This document shows positions 1 to 7,516 of a stretch of 64,000 nt of DNA, piece by piece. The notes under the pieces are model-generated. The model saw only the letters and a list, made by a program, of their open reading frames with translations, ran no database searches and was not told where the DNA came from. Within the stretch, counting starts at the first letter, position 1. The number at the start of each line of letters is the position of its first letter. The position numbers were made by a program, and so were the translations under genes. This DNA is from Streptomyces avidinii (GTDB lineage Bacteria > Actinomycetota > Actinomycetes > Streptomycetales > Streptomycetaceae): assembly GCF_014650695.1 (NCBI RefSeq), contig NZ_BMVL01000010.1, positions 140,620 to 204,619 on the forward strand. The letters are read 5' to 3'.

Positions 1-942
1 CTCCGCCCCGGACCCCGCGCCTCAAACGCCGGCGAGGCTGGAGGTGCCCCCGGCGAGGCTGGAGGGGCTCCCGGCGCGGCGGCGAGGCCGGCTCGGCGCC
101 GGGCCGCAGGGGATCCCGTCAAGGCCCTGCTGCACCGTCACCGGGAGCTGTGCGAGCGGGCCGTGGATCCGCTGGAGATCGCCGCCGGGCTGGAGGCCCA
201 CGGCATCACCGACCGCACCGCCGCGCGGTTCCGCCACCGGGACGTCTTCTCGCTCGCCGAGGAGCTGTACGCGCGCAGCCCCCACGAGGCGGTCTCCGCC
301 GCCGCGCCCGCCCTGGTCCCGGCGGGTCCCGCAGCCTTCCGGCGGTTCGGCTACGCGCTGCTGCCCGCCGCCCTCGCCTGCGCCGCGGCCGCCGCCGGGC
401 AGGAGTGGGCCGGAGCCGCCGCCGTGGTGGCCGTGGCCGCCGCCCTGGTGTGGCCCGGGAGGGCCGCCGGGGGCCGGTTCCCCTACGTGGCACACCTGCT
501 GGCCGCGGTCGTCGCCGGCTGGGCCGTGCACCGGCACGGCACCACCCTCGCGGTCGGCCTCGCGCTGGCCGTCGCCCCCGGGCACCTGGCCGCCGCCGCC
601 TTCGCCGCCGGGGCCCGGGCCCGGCTCGACGCGAGCCGCGCCCTGGAGGACTTCGCGGACCGGGCCCGTCCGCTGCTGCTGGCGGTCGTCGTCGTGTTCA
701 CCGCGGCCGCCGCCACGGTCGCCGCACTCGCCGGGACACCGCTCCCGGTGGCCGTTCCGCTCGCCCTGCTGTTCTTCCTGACCCGGCTCCTGCTCCGGCA
801 CGGAGCCCACCGCGCCCCCGTCGGCGCCGCCCTCGCCCTCGCCCTGGTCCCCGTACCGGCGGCGGTCCTGGCCGCCGCTGCAGGACTCCTCGTGCACGCC
901 GTTCTCGCCCTGTCCCGCGCGTCCGCGCATGCGCGGCCCTGA
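1..942 (+). CDS. Integral membrane protein, 5' end outside the window
   Basis: The frame is open from the first base to TGA at 940-942 and has no in-frame ATG or GTG before GTG 163, so the start is either upstream of the window or GTG 163 (259 aa). The soluble N-terminal part, before about residue 60 of the GTG 163 form, carries a charged helix (LEAHGITDRTAARFRHRDVF). About seven Ala/Leu/Val-rich membrane segments follow, ending with a short Arg/Ala/His tail. I recognise no functional motif and give no function. Nucleotides 12-75 of the open frame are repeat-like, which argues that the N-terminus is either recent or not translated. The gene is followed by a 135-nt gap and an epimerase on the same strand. 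Confidence 0.7.
   Translation, partial: LRPGPRASNAGEAGGAPGEAGGAPGAAARPARRRAAGDPVKALLHRHRELCERAVDPLEIAAGLEAHGITDRTAARFRHRDVFSLAEELYARSPHEAVSAAAPALVPAGPAAFRRFGYALLPAALACAAAAAGQEWAGAAAVVAVAAALVWPGRAAGGRFPYVAHLLAAVVAGWAVHRHGTTLAVGLALAVAPGHLAAAAFAAGARARLDASRALEDFADRARPLLLAVVVVFTAAAATVAALAGTPLPVAVPLALLFFLTRLLLRHGAHRAPVGAALALALVPVPAAVLAAAAGLLVHAVLALSRASAHARP
12..75. repeat. Streptomyces-type dispersed GC-rich repeat, partly tandem
   Basis: Bases 16-42 read CGCGCCTCAAACGCCGGCGA followed by GGCTGGA, a string I recognise as a common dispersed intergenic sequence of Streptomyces genomes. The second half (CCGGCGAGGCTGGAG) recurs at 50-64. It lies at the window edge inside the open frame of the membrane protein gene that follows, so it is either the end of an intergenic stretch or repeat DNA absorbed into a coding N-terminus. 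The identification rests on memory of the motif; a genome-wide count would settle it. Confidence 0.55.
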
Positions 943-1042
943 CGTCCCCGGGACGTCCCCAGACCTTCGGAGCCGACGCCGAGGCGCATTACCCGTACCC
1001 CGCCCCACCCGACCGTCCACCCGTCCGCAAGGAGAAACAGAC

Positions 1043-1081
1043 ATGACCGGCCAGCCAACCAACCAAGGGGTCACGCGATGA
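1043..1081 (+). CDS. Possible 12-codon leader ORF overlapping the epimerase start
   Basis: ATG 1043 follows an excellent ribosome binding site (AAGGAG at 1029-1034, 8 nt spacing) and encodes MTGQPTNQGVTR. Its TGA (1079-1081) overlaps the ATG of the downstream epimerase (1078) as ATGA. This gives the geometry of a translationally coupled leader peptide: ribosomes recruited at the strong site would terminate on the epimerase start. The epimerase has only a moderate site of its own (AAGGGG). The peptide is too short for codon statistics; conservation across related genomes would be decisive. Confidence 0.35.
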   Translation: MTGQPTNQGVTR

Positions 1082-2088
1082 GGGTGCTGCTGATCGGAGC
1101 CAACGGATACCTCGGCCGCTACGTCGCCGACCGGCTGCTCGCCGACCCCGCCGTCCAGCTCACCGCGCTCGGCCGCGGCGACGACGCCGACGTCCGCTTC
1201 GACCTTGCCACCGGCAGCCCCGGCGCGCTCACCCGCTTCCTCGACGCCGTCCACCCGGGCGTCGTCATCAACTGCGCCGGAGCCACCCGGGGCGGGGCCC
1301 GGGAACTCACCCGGCACAACACCGTCGCCGTGGCGACGATCTGCGAGTCGCTGCGCCGCAGCGGCTGCGGGGCCCGGCTGGTACAGCTCGGCTGCGCCGC
1401 CGAGTACGGGCCCAGTCAGCCCGGATCGTCCACGGCCGAGGACGCCGTGCCGAGACCCGGTGGACCGTACGGCGTGAGCAAACTCGCCGCCACCGAGCTG
1501 GTCCTGGGCTCCGGACTGGACGCCGTCGTCCTGCGGATCTTCTCGCCCGTGGGTCCCGGCACCCCCGCCGGATCGCCGCTCGGCCGGCTCGCCGAGGCGA
1601 TGCGCCGCGCGATGCAGGCGGGTGACGGCGAGCTGAAGCTCAGCGGGCTCGGCGTGCAGCGCGACTTCGTGGACGTACGGGACGTGGCGCGGGCCGTGCA
1701 CGCCGCCTCGCTGTCCGCCGCCCAGGGCGTGGTCAACATCGGCACCGGCCGCGCGGTCCGGCTGCGCGACGCGGCCGCCGTCCTGGCCCGGGTCGCCGGG
1801 TACGGGGGCGCCCTGCACGAGCTGGACGTCCCGCACGGCGGACCGCAGCAGGCGCACGGGCACCCCGGCCGCCCGGCCGGACTCGCCACCATCGGCTCGC
1901 CCCGCTCCGAGGCCACCGCCGAGCAGATCGCCGCCGCGGCCCCCCAGCCGTACCCCTACCCGGACGGCTGCGGCGCCTGGCAGCAGGCGGATGTCCGTAC
2001 CGCCCGGGACCGGCTCGGCTGGCGGCCCCGGATCAACCTGGAGGAATCCCTCGCGGACATCTGGATGGAGGCGGCGTGCCGTATCTGA
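1078..2088 (+). CDS. NAD-dependent epimerase/dehydratase (extended SDR)
   Basis: 336 aa. The N-terminal Rossmann motif GANGYLG (residues 8-14) matches the extended-SDR GxxGxxG fold. The catalytic YxxxK is seen as YGVSK near residue 130, and SPVGPGTP fits the substrate lobe after the nucleotide domain. The family acts on nucleotide sugars or similar substrates; the actual substrate cannot be read here. ATG 1078 overlaps the stop of a possible 12-codon leader. The 3' end overlaps the next gene's GTG by 13 nt (2076-2088), so the two are almost certainly one operon and translationally coupled. A joint role with the spherulin-4-like partner in cell-surface glycan metabolism is plausible but is inference. 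Confidence 0.85.
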   Translation: MRVLLIGANGYLGRYVADRLLADPAVQLTALGRGDDADVRFDLATGSPGALTRFLDAVHPGVVINCAGATRGGARELTRHNTVAVATICESLRRSGCGARLVQLGCAAEYGPSQPGSSTAEDAVPRPGGPYGVSKLAATELVLGSGLDAVVLRIFSPVGPGTPAGSPLGRLAEAMRRAMQAGDGELKLSGLGVQRDFVDVRDVARAVHAASLSAAQGVVNIGTGRAVRLRDAAAVLARVAGYGGALHELDVPHGGPQQAHGHPGRPAGLATIGSPRSEATAEQIAAAAPQPYPYPDGCGAWQQADVRTARDRLGWRPRINLEESLADIWMEAACRI

Positions 2089-2831
2089 CGACCCCGCCGG
2101 GTGCCATGACCGCCGCCGCGACCGAGGCCGGCCGCCTCGGTCTGGGCATCCCCGGCTACGCGCACCCGCTGCTCGCCCCCGTCGAGTGGGCCGAACTGAC
2201 CCGCCCGGGCACGCCGCTGCACTGGGCCGTGCTCAACGTGGCGGACGGCCCGGGCGGGCGGCCCGACCCGCACTGCACGGAAGCGGCCGCGAAGCTGCGG
2301 CGCGCGGGCGGCACCGTCCTCGGCCATCTCGCGATGCGAGACGGATCGCGGTCGTTCGGGGAGCTGATCTCCGACGCCCACCGCTTCCGGGACTGGTACG
2401 GGGTCGGTGGCTTCTACCTCGCCGGGGCCCCGGCCGACCGGGCGGACCTGGCCTCGGTGTGCCGGGTCGTCGACACCCTGCGCGGTCTGGGCGGGGACCT
2501 GCGGATCGTGCTCGGGCACGGCACGCATCCGTACGAGGGCTATGTGGAGGCCGCCGACCAGCTGGTCACCTTCTCCGGGTCCTGGGCCGACTACCGCTGG
2601 TCGCACGTGGCGGAGTGGACGGCGGACCACCCGGCGGAGCGGTTCTGCCACCTGGTCCACGGGGTGCCGCGCACGCACCTGGAGGAGGCGATGCGGATCG
2701 CCCGCTGGCAGGGAGCGGGCACGATCTGGTTCACCGACCGGCGCGGTGCGCGCGGCAGCGACCCGTGGGCCTCCATGCCCGCGTACTGGGACGAAATCGT
2801 CTCACGCATCGGGACAGGTGTCTTGGAATGA
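2076..2831 (+). CDS. Spherulation-specific family 4 (spherulin 4-like) protein
   Basis: 251 aa from GTG 2076, nested in the end of the epimerase gene. The pattern LGIPGYAHPLL near the N-terminus, then WAVLNVADGPG, LGHLAMRDGSR and a WYGVGGFYLAGAP strand, is typical of the spherulin-4 (TIM-barrel-like, glycoside-hydrolase-related) family. There is no signal peptide, so it looks cytoplasmic, unlike some fungal members. It contains little Cys and no recognisable binding repeats. The coupled epimerase suggests a carbohydrate substrate. Its stop codon overlaps the sigma-R-type promoter of moeZ (2825-2850). Confidence 0.75.
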   Translation: MPYLTTPPGAMTAAATEAGRLGLGIPGYAHPLLAPVEWAELTRPGTPLHWAVLNVADGPGGRPDPHCTEAAAKLRRAGGTVLGHLAMRDGSRSFGELISDAHRFRDWYGVGGFYLAGAPADRADLASVCRVVDTLRGLGGDLRIVLGHGTHPYEGYVEAADQLVTFSGSWADYRWSHVAEWTADHPAERFCHLVHGVPRTHLEEAMRIARWQGAGTIWFTDRRGARGSDPWASMPAYWDEIVSRIGTGVLE

Positions 2832-2850
2832 AGACGGGCGTGGCAGTGTT
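2825..2850 (+). promoter_or_regulatory. Sigma-R-type promoter of moeZ
   Basis: GGAAT (2825-2829), 18 nt, then GTT (2848-2850): the consensus of the disulfide-stress sigma factor SigR (GGAAT-N18/19-GTT). It sits 67 nt upstream of the moeZ start and overlaps the 3' end of the preceding gene. sigR is itself in this window. A thiol-stress promoter makes sense for a sulfur-carrier activating enzyme that uses a persulfide. Confidence 0.75.
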
Positions 2851-2916
2851 ACGGGGAGAACAACCATTCAGTTCGCTCCCTGCACCTGCGGGGATGCTCC
2901 CACCTCCGGAGTGCCC

Positions 2917-4095
2917 GTGTCGCTGCCACCGCTGGTCGAGCCAGCAGCTGAGCTCACCGTTGACGAGGTCCGCCGGTATTCGCGGCACCTGATCATCCCG
3001 GACGTCGGGATGGACGGCCAGAAGCGCCTGAAGAACGCCAAGGTGCTGGCCGTGGGCGCCGGCGGTCTCGGCTCGCCCGCCCTCATGTACCTGGCCGCGG
3101 CCGGCGTCGGCACGCTGGGCATCGTGGAGTTCGACGAGGTCGACGAGTCGAACCTGCAGCGCCAGATCATCCACAGCCAGGCGGACATCGGCCGTTCCAA
3201 GGCCGAATCGGCCCGCGACAGCGTGCTGGGCATCAACCCGTACGTGAACGTGGTCCTTCACGAAGAGCGGCTCGAGGCCGAGAACGTGATGGAGATCTTC
3301 AGCCAGTACGACCTCATCGTCGACGGCACGGACAACTTCGCCACCCGCTACCTGGTCAACGACGCCTGCGTGCTGCTGAACAAGCCGTACGTGTGGGGTT
3401 CGATCTACCGCTTCGACGGACAGGCCTCGGTCTTCTGGTCCGAGCACGGCCCGTGCTACCGCTGCCTCTACCCGGAGCCCCCGCCGCCGGGCATGGTCCC
3501 GAGCTGCGCCGAGGGCGGCGTGCTGGGCGTGCTCTGCGCGTCCATCGGGTCCATCCAGGTCACCGAGGCCATCAAGGTCCTCACGGGTGTCGGCGAGCCG
3601 CTGGTCGGCCGCCTGATGATCTACGACGCCCTGGAGATGCAGTACCGCCAGGTCAAGGTCCGCAAGGACCCCGACTGCGCGGTCTGCGGTCCGAACGCGA
3701 CCGTCACCGAGCTCATTGACTACGAGGCCTTCTGCGGCGTCGTGTCGGAGGAGGCCCAGGAGGCGGCCGCCGGTTCGACGATCACTCCCAAGCAGCTCAA
3801 GGAGTGGATCGACACCGACGAGCCCATCGAGATCATCGACGTCCGCGAGATCAACGAGTACGAGATCGTCTCGATCCCCGGCGCGAAGCTGATCCCCAAG
3901 GGCGAGTTCCTGATGGGCACCGCCCTCCAGGACCTGCCGCAGGACAAGCGCATCGTCCTGCACTGCAAGACGGGTGTCCGCAGTGCGGAAGTCCTCGCGG
4001 TCCTGAAGTCCGCGGGCTTCGCGGACGCGGTGCACGTCGGCGGCGGCGTGATCGGCTGGGTCCACCAGATCGAGCCCGAGAAGCCCGTCTACTAG
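2917..4095 (+). CDS. moeZ: Adenylyltransferase/sulfurtransferase MoeZ (ThiF-like + rhodanese)
   Basis: 392 aa. It activates the C-terminal glycine of sulfur-carrier proteins (MoaD, CysO/ThiS type) by adenylation and then delivers sulfur from a rhodanese persulfide, serving molybdopterin, cysteine or thiamine synthesis. The nucleotide motif GAGGLGSPA lies near residue 47. Zinc cysteines appear as CYRC (about 180) and CAVC (about 255). A conserved PSCAEGG cysteine lies near 197. The C-terminal rhodanese domain (about 290-392) has the active-site loop HCKTGVRS with Cys near 349. GTG 2917 was chosen because GGAG lies 5 nt upstream; an in-frame GTG at 2911 is less well placed. It sits downstream of a sigma-R-type promoter, and moaE lies 31 kb away in this window. 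Confidence 0.95.
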   Translation: MSLPPLVEPAAELTVDEVRRYSRHLIIPDVGMDGQKRLKNAKVLAVGAGGLGSPALMYLAAAGVGTLGIVEFDEVDESNLQRQIIHSQADIGRSKAESARDSVLGINPYVNVVLHEERLEAENVMEIFSQYDLIVDGTDNFATRYLVNDACVLLNKPYVWGSIYRFDGQASVFWSEHGPCYRCLYPEPPPPGMVPSCAEGGVLGVLCASIGSIQVTEAIKVLTGVGEPLVGRLMIYDALEMQYRQVKVRKDPDCAVCGPNATVTELIDYEAFCGVVSEEAQEAAAGSTITPKQLKEWIDTDEPIEIIDVREINEYEIVSIPGAKLIPKGEFLMGTALQDLPQDKRIVLHCKTGVRSAEVLAVLKSAGFADAVHVGGGVIGWVHQIEPEKPVY

Positions 4096-4115
4096 CCCGG
4101 GCCACCGGCAGCAGC

Positions 4116-4157
4116 CCGAAGGGGCCGCACCTCGATCGCGAGGTGCGGCCCCTTCGG
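4116..4157. terminator. Bidirectional terminator hairpin
   Basis: A perfect 19-bp stem (4116-4134 with 4139-4157) with the tetraloop ATCG lies in the gap between convergent moeZ and the lipoprotein peptidase. No clear T-run follows, as is usual for Streptomyces terminators. Confidence 0.85.
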
Positions 4158-4179
4158 CGTGCGCTCTCCCGGGGCCGGA

Positions 4180-5775
4180 TCAGACGGCCGGCGGCGGCTC
4201 CGACGCCCCGGGCGGCGCCGTCGGGTCGGCCGCCGCGGTGCACACGGTGCCCTCGGCCGGCGTCTTCCCGTCCAGCAGGTACGTGTTGACCGCCTTCTGC
4301 ACGCACGGGTCGCCGCTGTTGTACGCGCCGTGCCCCTCGCCCTTGTAGGTCAACTCCACGCCCACGCCGGGGCCGAGCCGCTCCACCATCTTGCGGGCGC
4401 CCTCGTACGGGGTGGCCGGGTCGCCGGTGTTGCCGATCACCAGGATCGGGTCGGAGCCCGGTGCGGAGACATCGGGGGTGTCCCAGGTGCCGGCGACCGG
4501 CCAGCCGGTGCAGGACATCATGGCCCAGCCGAGGAGGTCCCCGAAGACCGGCGAGGCGGCGCGGAAGGTCGCCAGCTTCGCCTTCGTCTGCTCCAGGGTG
4601 TAGCGCTCCTTGTCGTCCACGCAGTTGATGGCGGTGTTCGCGGCGCCGATGTTGCTGTAACGCCCCTGCTGGTCCCGGCCGTTGAGTGCGTCCGACAGGG
4701 CCATCAGCAGTTGCCCCTGGCCACCCTCCGCCTCGTCGAGGCCCTGTTCCAGCAGCGGCCACAGCTCCTTGGAGTACAGGGCCTGCGCGATGCCGTTGGT
4801 CGCCTGGGTCTCGGTGAGCATCCGTCCCCCGATGCCCGGGATGGGTTTGACGGCCAAGGCCTTCTGCAGCTTGATGATGTTGTCCTCGATCTCCTTGGGC
4901 GTGCTGCCCTGGAGCCGGCACTCGTCGCCGCGGTCCACGCAGTCCTGGGCGAAGTTGCCGAGGGCGAGCTGGAAGCCCTTGGCCTGGCCCAGGGCGCTCT
5001 CCTCGGCGGTCTTGGTCGGGTCCACGACGGCGTCGAAGACGGCCCGGCCGACGTTCTTCGGGAACAGGTGGGCGTAGACCCCTCCGAGTTCGGTGCCGTA
5101 GGAGATGCCGAAGTAGTTCAGCTTCTCGTCGCCGAGGGCCTGACGGAGGCGGTCCAGGTCGCGGGCGGCGTTCTCGGTTCCGACGTGGGGGAGCAGTTCG
5201 GCGGAGTTCTTCTCGCAGGCCGCCTGGTACTGCCGGATGTTCTCGACGAAGGCCTTCTCCTCCTCCGGGGTCTCGGGGGAGGAGTCCTCGCCGAAGTACT
5301 GGTCCAGCTGCTTGTCGTTCTTGCACAGGACGGGGTCGCTGCCGCCCACCCCGCGGGGGTCGAAGCTGACGAGGTCGTACCGGGCGCGCAGGGCCTCGTA
5401 CTCCTTCGCGGCGCCCGGCAGCGTACTGATCCCGGAGCCGCCGGGGCCGCCGAAGTTGAAGATCAGCGAGCCCAGCCGGTTCTTCTGGTCGCGCGCCTTG
5501 GCCCGGATCAGGGCGATCGGGATGGTCTCGCCCTCGGGCTTCGCGTAGTCGAGCGGGACGTCGAGGGTGGCGCACTGCCAGTCCTTCGGCGGGGCCTGAC
5601 CGCCGCCCTGGGCAGCGGTCGGAGCCTCGCAGTCACCCCACTTCAGGGGCTTGACCTCCGGGGTGCCGTCGGCCGTCGTCTTCTTTCCGTCGCCGTCGTC
5701 GGAGCAGGCGGCCGTGGTGAGCAGCCCGGCGGCGAGCGCGGCGGCGGCGGTGACCCGCCAGGCGTGTGTCGGCAT
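4180..5775 (-). CDS. Secreted lipoprotein tripeptidyl aminopeptidase-like alpha/beta hydrolase (S33)
   Basis: 531 aa. A basic N-terminus, Ala/Leu-rich core and lipobox LTTAAC with Cys at residue 24 make this an exported lipoprotein. The hydrolase domain shows the oxyanion segment FGGPGGSG, the nucleophile elbow GISYG (Ser 225), an acid site GNTGDPATP and the catalytic His of GHGAY (His 482). The C-terminal TAP-like domain, with CTGWP and a Cys near GDPC, is characteristic of Streptomyces Slp/Tap peptidases that remove tripeptides from secreted proteins. Start ATG 5775 is chosen because it alone gives a proper signal peptide. It is transcribed away from the HEAT-repeat gene, with 160 nt between them. 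Confidence 0.92.
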   Translation of the reverse strand: MPTHAWRVTAAAALAAGLLTTAACSDDGDGKKTTADGTPEVKPLKWGDCEAPTAAQGGGQAPPKDWQCATLDVPLDYAKPEGETIPIALIRAKARDQKNRLGSLIFNFGGPGGSGISTLPGAAKEYEALRARYDLVSFDPRGVGGSDPVLCKNDKQLDQYFGEDSSPETPEEEKAFVENIRQYQAACEKNSAELLPHVGTENAARDLDRLRQALGDEKLNYFGISYGTELGGVYAHLFPKNVGRAVFDAVVDPTKTAEESALGQAKGFQLALGNFAQDCVDRGDECRLQGSTPKEIEDNIIKLQKALAVKPIPGIGGRMLTETQATNGIAQALYSKELWPLLEQGLDEAEGGQGQLLMALSDALNGRDQQGRYSNIGAANTAINCVDDKERYTLEQTKAKLATFRAASPVFGDLLGWAMMSCTGWPVAGTWDTPDVSAPGSDPILVIGNTGDPATPYEGARKMVERLGPGVGVELTYKGEGHGAYNSGDPCVQKAVNTYLLDGKTPAEGTVCTAAADPTAPPGASEPPPAV

Positions 5776-5935
5776 GTCCCCATCCTGTGCGCCCGGCGGC
5801 GACCCCGCCCGCGCGCTGACCCGAACGGGGGGCGCACCCGGCGGTCGGCAGCGCAGTGTCCGGCAGCCGTGTTGTCCGGGGGCGAGAACTCCCGGTGGAA
5901 CCGGTCCGGGCGCGAGGGGGTGGCAGGATGAGGCG

Positions 5936-7516
5936 GTGTCCGACTCTCTGCGTGAACTCTGGCTGCGCGGCGTCGCCTTCAACCCGGCGGCGCCCTCCGA
6001 CGTACTGATACGCCTGCTGGATCAAACGACCGGTGAGCTCGGCCGGCTGGTGTGCAAGGACCGCGACCTGCCCGACGCCGTCATCGACGCAGCCCTGTCC
6101 CACCCGGAGTGGCGGATCCGCGGCGCGCTCGCCCGCAACCAGCACGTGGACCCTTCGCGACTCGCCCCCTTGGCAACGGACCCGTCGGGACTCGTCCGCG
6201 CGCGACTCGCCAACCCCCACCTCCGGCCCTGGTCCTTCTGGGTCCGACCGCTGCCGGACGACATCCTCGTCGCCCTCCTGACCGCCCAGGACGGGGGAGA
6301 GGACGGCAAGGTCACCGCGAGAGAGATCGTCTCGGAGCTCGAATCGTCCCGGCAGATCCCGCTGCCCTTCTTCCGCTCCCTGGCCGGGCACGAGGACCCC
6401 GCACTCCGGATGAAGGCCACTTGGCGGTGGGAGTCGCTCACTCCGGCGCAGCGGGCGGGGCTGCTCGACGATCCGGACCCCGCGGTCCGTGAAGCGGCGG
6501 AGGACAGGAACTGGAAGCTGGACCCCGAACGGGTGGAGGCCGAGCTGCCGTCCATCCGTCCGAGCAGCAGGCCGTTCGTGCTCGACAGGTGCGCCCTGTC
6601 GCCCGCGCTCGTCGAGCAGTGCTTCGCGGACGGCACGGTGCACCCCCTGGCCCGGAACCCCCACACTCCGGCCGACGCCGTCGCCCGGCTCGCCCGGCAT
6701 CCCGAGGCGAAGGTCCGCGAGACGGTCGCCTCCCGGCCCGACCTGGGACCGGACCTGGTGGCGGAGCTGAGGGAGGACCCGGACGAGGACGTGCGGTTGC
6801 GCGCCCGCCTTCACCCCTTTCCCCGCACCTGGGCCGAGTACGACGTGATCGACCTGGTCATCGGGCACGGTCCCGAATGCATCTGCCCGATCACCGAGCC
6901 CGAGCCCGACCCGGCCGGCGTGCCGTCGCCCGACTGGTTCGCCGCCTGCGCGGTGTCCGGGGAACCGGTGCTCCGCCGGGTTGCGGCGAGCTGGCCCGGC
7001 CTGCCCGCGGAACTCGTCGAATCACTCGCGCAGGACGGAGACGAGGAGGTCCGGATCCGGCTGGCCTGCCGCCACCCGCTGGCTCCGCCGCACCTCCTCC
7101 TGGAGGTCTTCGTCACCCGCCCGGACCACCGTTCGCACCTGCTGACGCTGCCCGGCTTCCCGCGCACCGGCCGGACCCACCTCATCGACCACCCGGATCC
7201 CGAGGTACGCGCCCTGGCCGCAGCCGATCCGACCCTGCCCGAACCCCCGGTGGAGGATGCCGAGGAGTCGGTGCGCCGGGCGGCCGCCGCGAATCCGATC
7301 CTGACGCCCGAAGTCCTGGAGGCCCTGCTCGCGGACCCCCGCACCGCGGAGGGCGCCGCGGCCAACCCGTCCCTCCCCGTCCCGCGCATGCACGCGCTCC
7401 TCGACCGCTGCCTGAACGGCGCCGCCGCCGCACCGGCGCCGTACGTACCGGCCGGAGGCGAAGCCGAAGCTGAAGCTGGGGGCGAAGGCGAATCCGCAGA
7501 CCGGGCCGGAGGCTAA
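5936..7516 (+). CDS. HEAT/leucine-rich-variant repeat protein
   Basis: 526 aa from GTG 5936 (site AGGATGAGG just upstream). The protein is a solenoid of short alpha-helical repeats; phrases such as DPSGLVRARLANP, HPEAKVRETVASRPD, DPDEDVRLRAR, DGDEEVRIRLACRHP and HPDPEVRALAAADP recur with a D/P-x-VR-x-x-A core roughly every 22-26 residues. Such repeats bind proteins or nucleic acids; no catalytic domain is visible. The C-terminus ends in an Ala/Glu/Gly tail (EAEAEAGGEGE). Too few cysteines are seen for the Fe-S cluster found in some LRV proteins. Its stop overlaps the stop of the convergent downstream gene by 3 nt, leaving no room for a terminator. Confidence 0.8.
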   Translation: MSDSLRELWLRGVAFNPAAPSDVLIRLLDQTTGELGRLVCKDRDLPDAVIDAALSHPEWRIRGALARNQHVDPSRLAPLATDPSGLVRARLANPHLRPWSFWVRPLPDDILVALLTAQDGGEDGKVTAREIVSELESSRQIPLPFFRSLAGHEDPALRMKATWRWESLTPAQRAGLLDDPDPAVREAAEDRNWKLDPERVEAELPSIRPSSRPFVLDRCALSPALVEQCFADGTVHPLARNPHTPADAVARLARHPEAKVRETVASRPDLGPDLVAELREDPDEDVRLRARLHPFPRTWAEYDVIDLVIGHGPECICPITEPEPDPAGVPSPDWFAACAVSGEPVLRRVAASWPGLPAELVESLAQDGDEEVRIRLACRHPLAPPHLLLEVFVTRPDHRSHLLTLPGFPRTGRTHLIDHPDPEVRALAAADPTLPEPPVEDAEESVRRAAAANPILTPEVLEALLADPRTAEGAAANPSLPVPRMHALLDRCLNGAAAAPAPYVPAGGEAEAEAGGEGESADRAGG

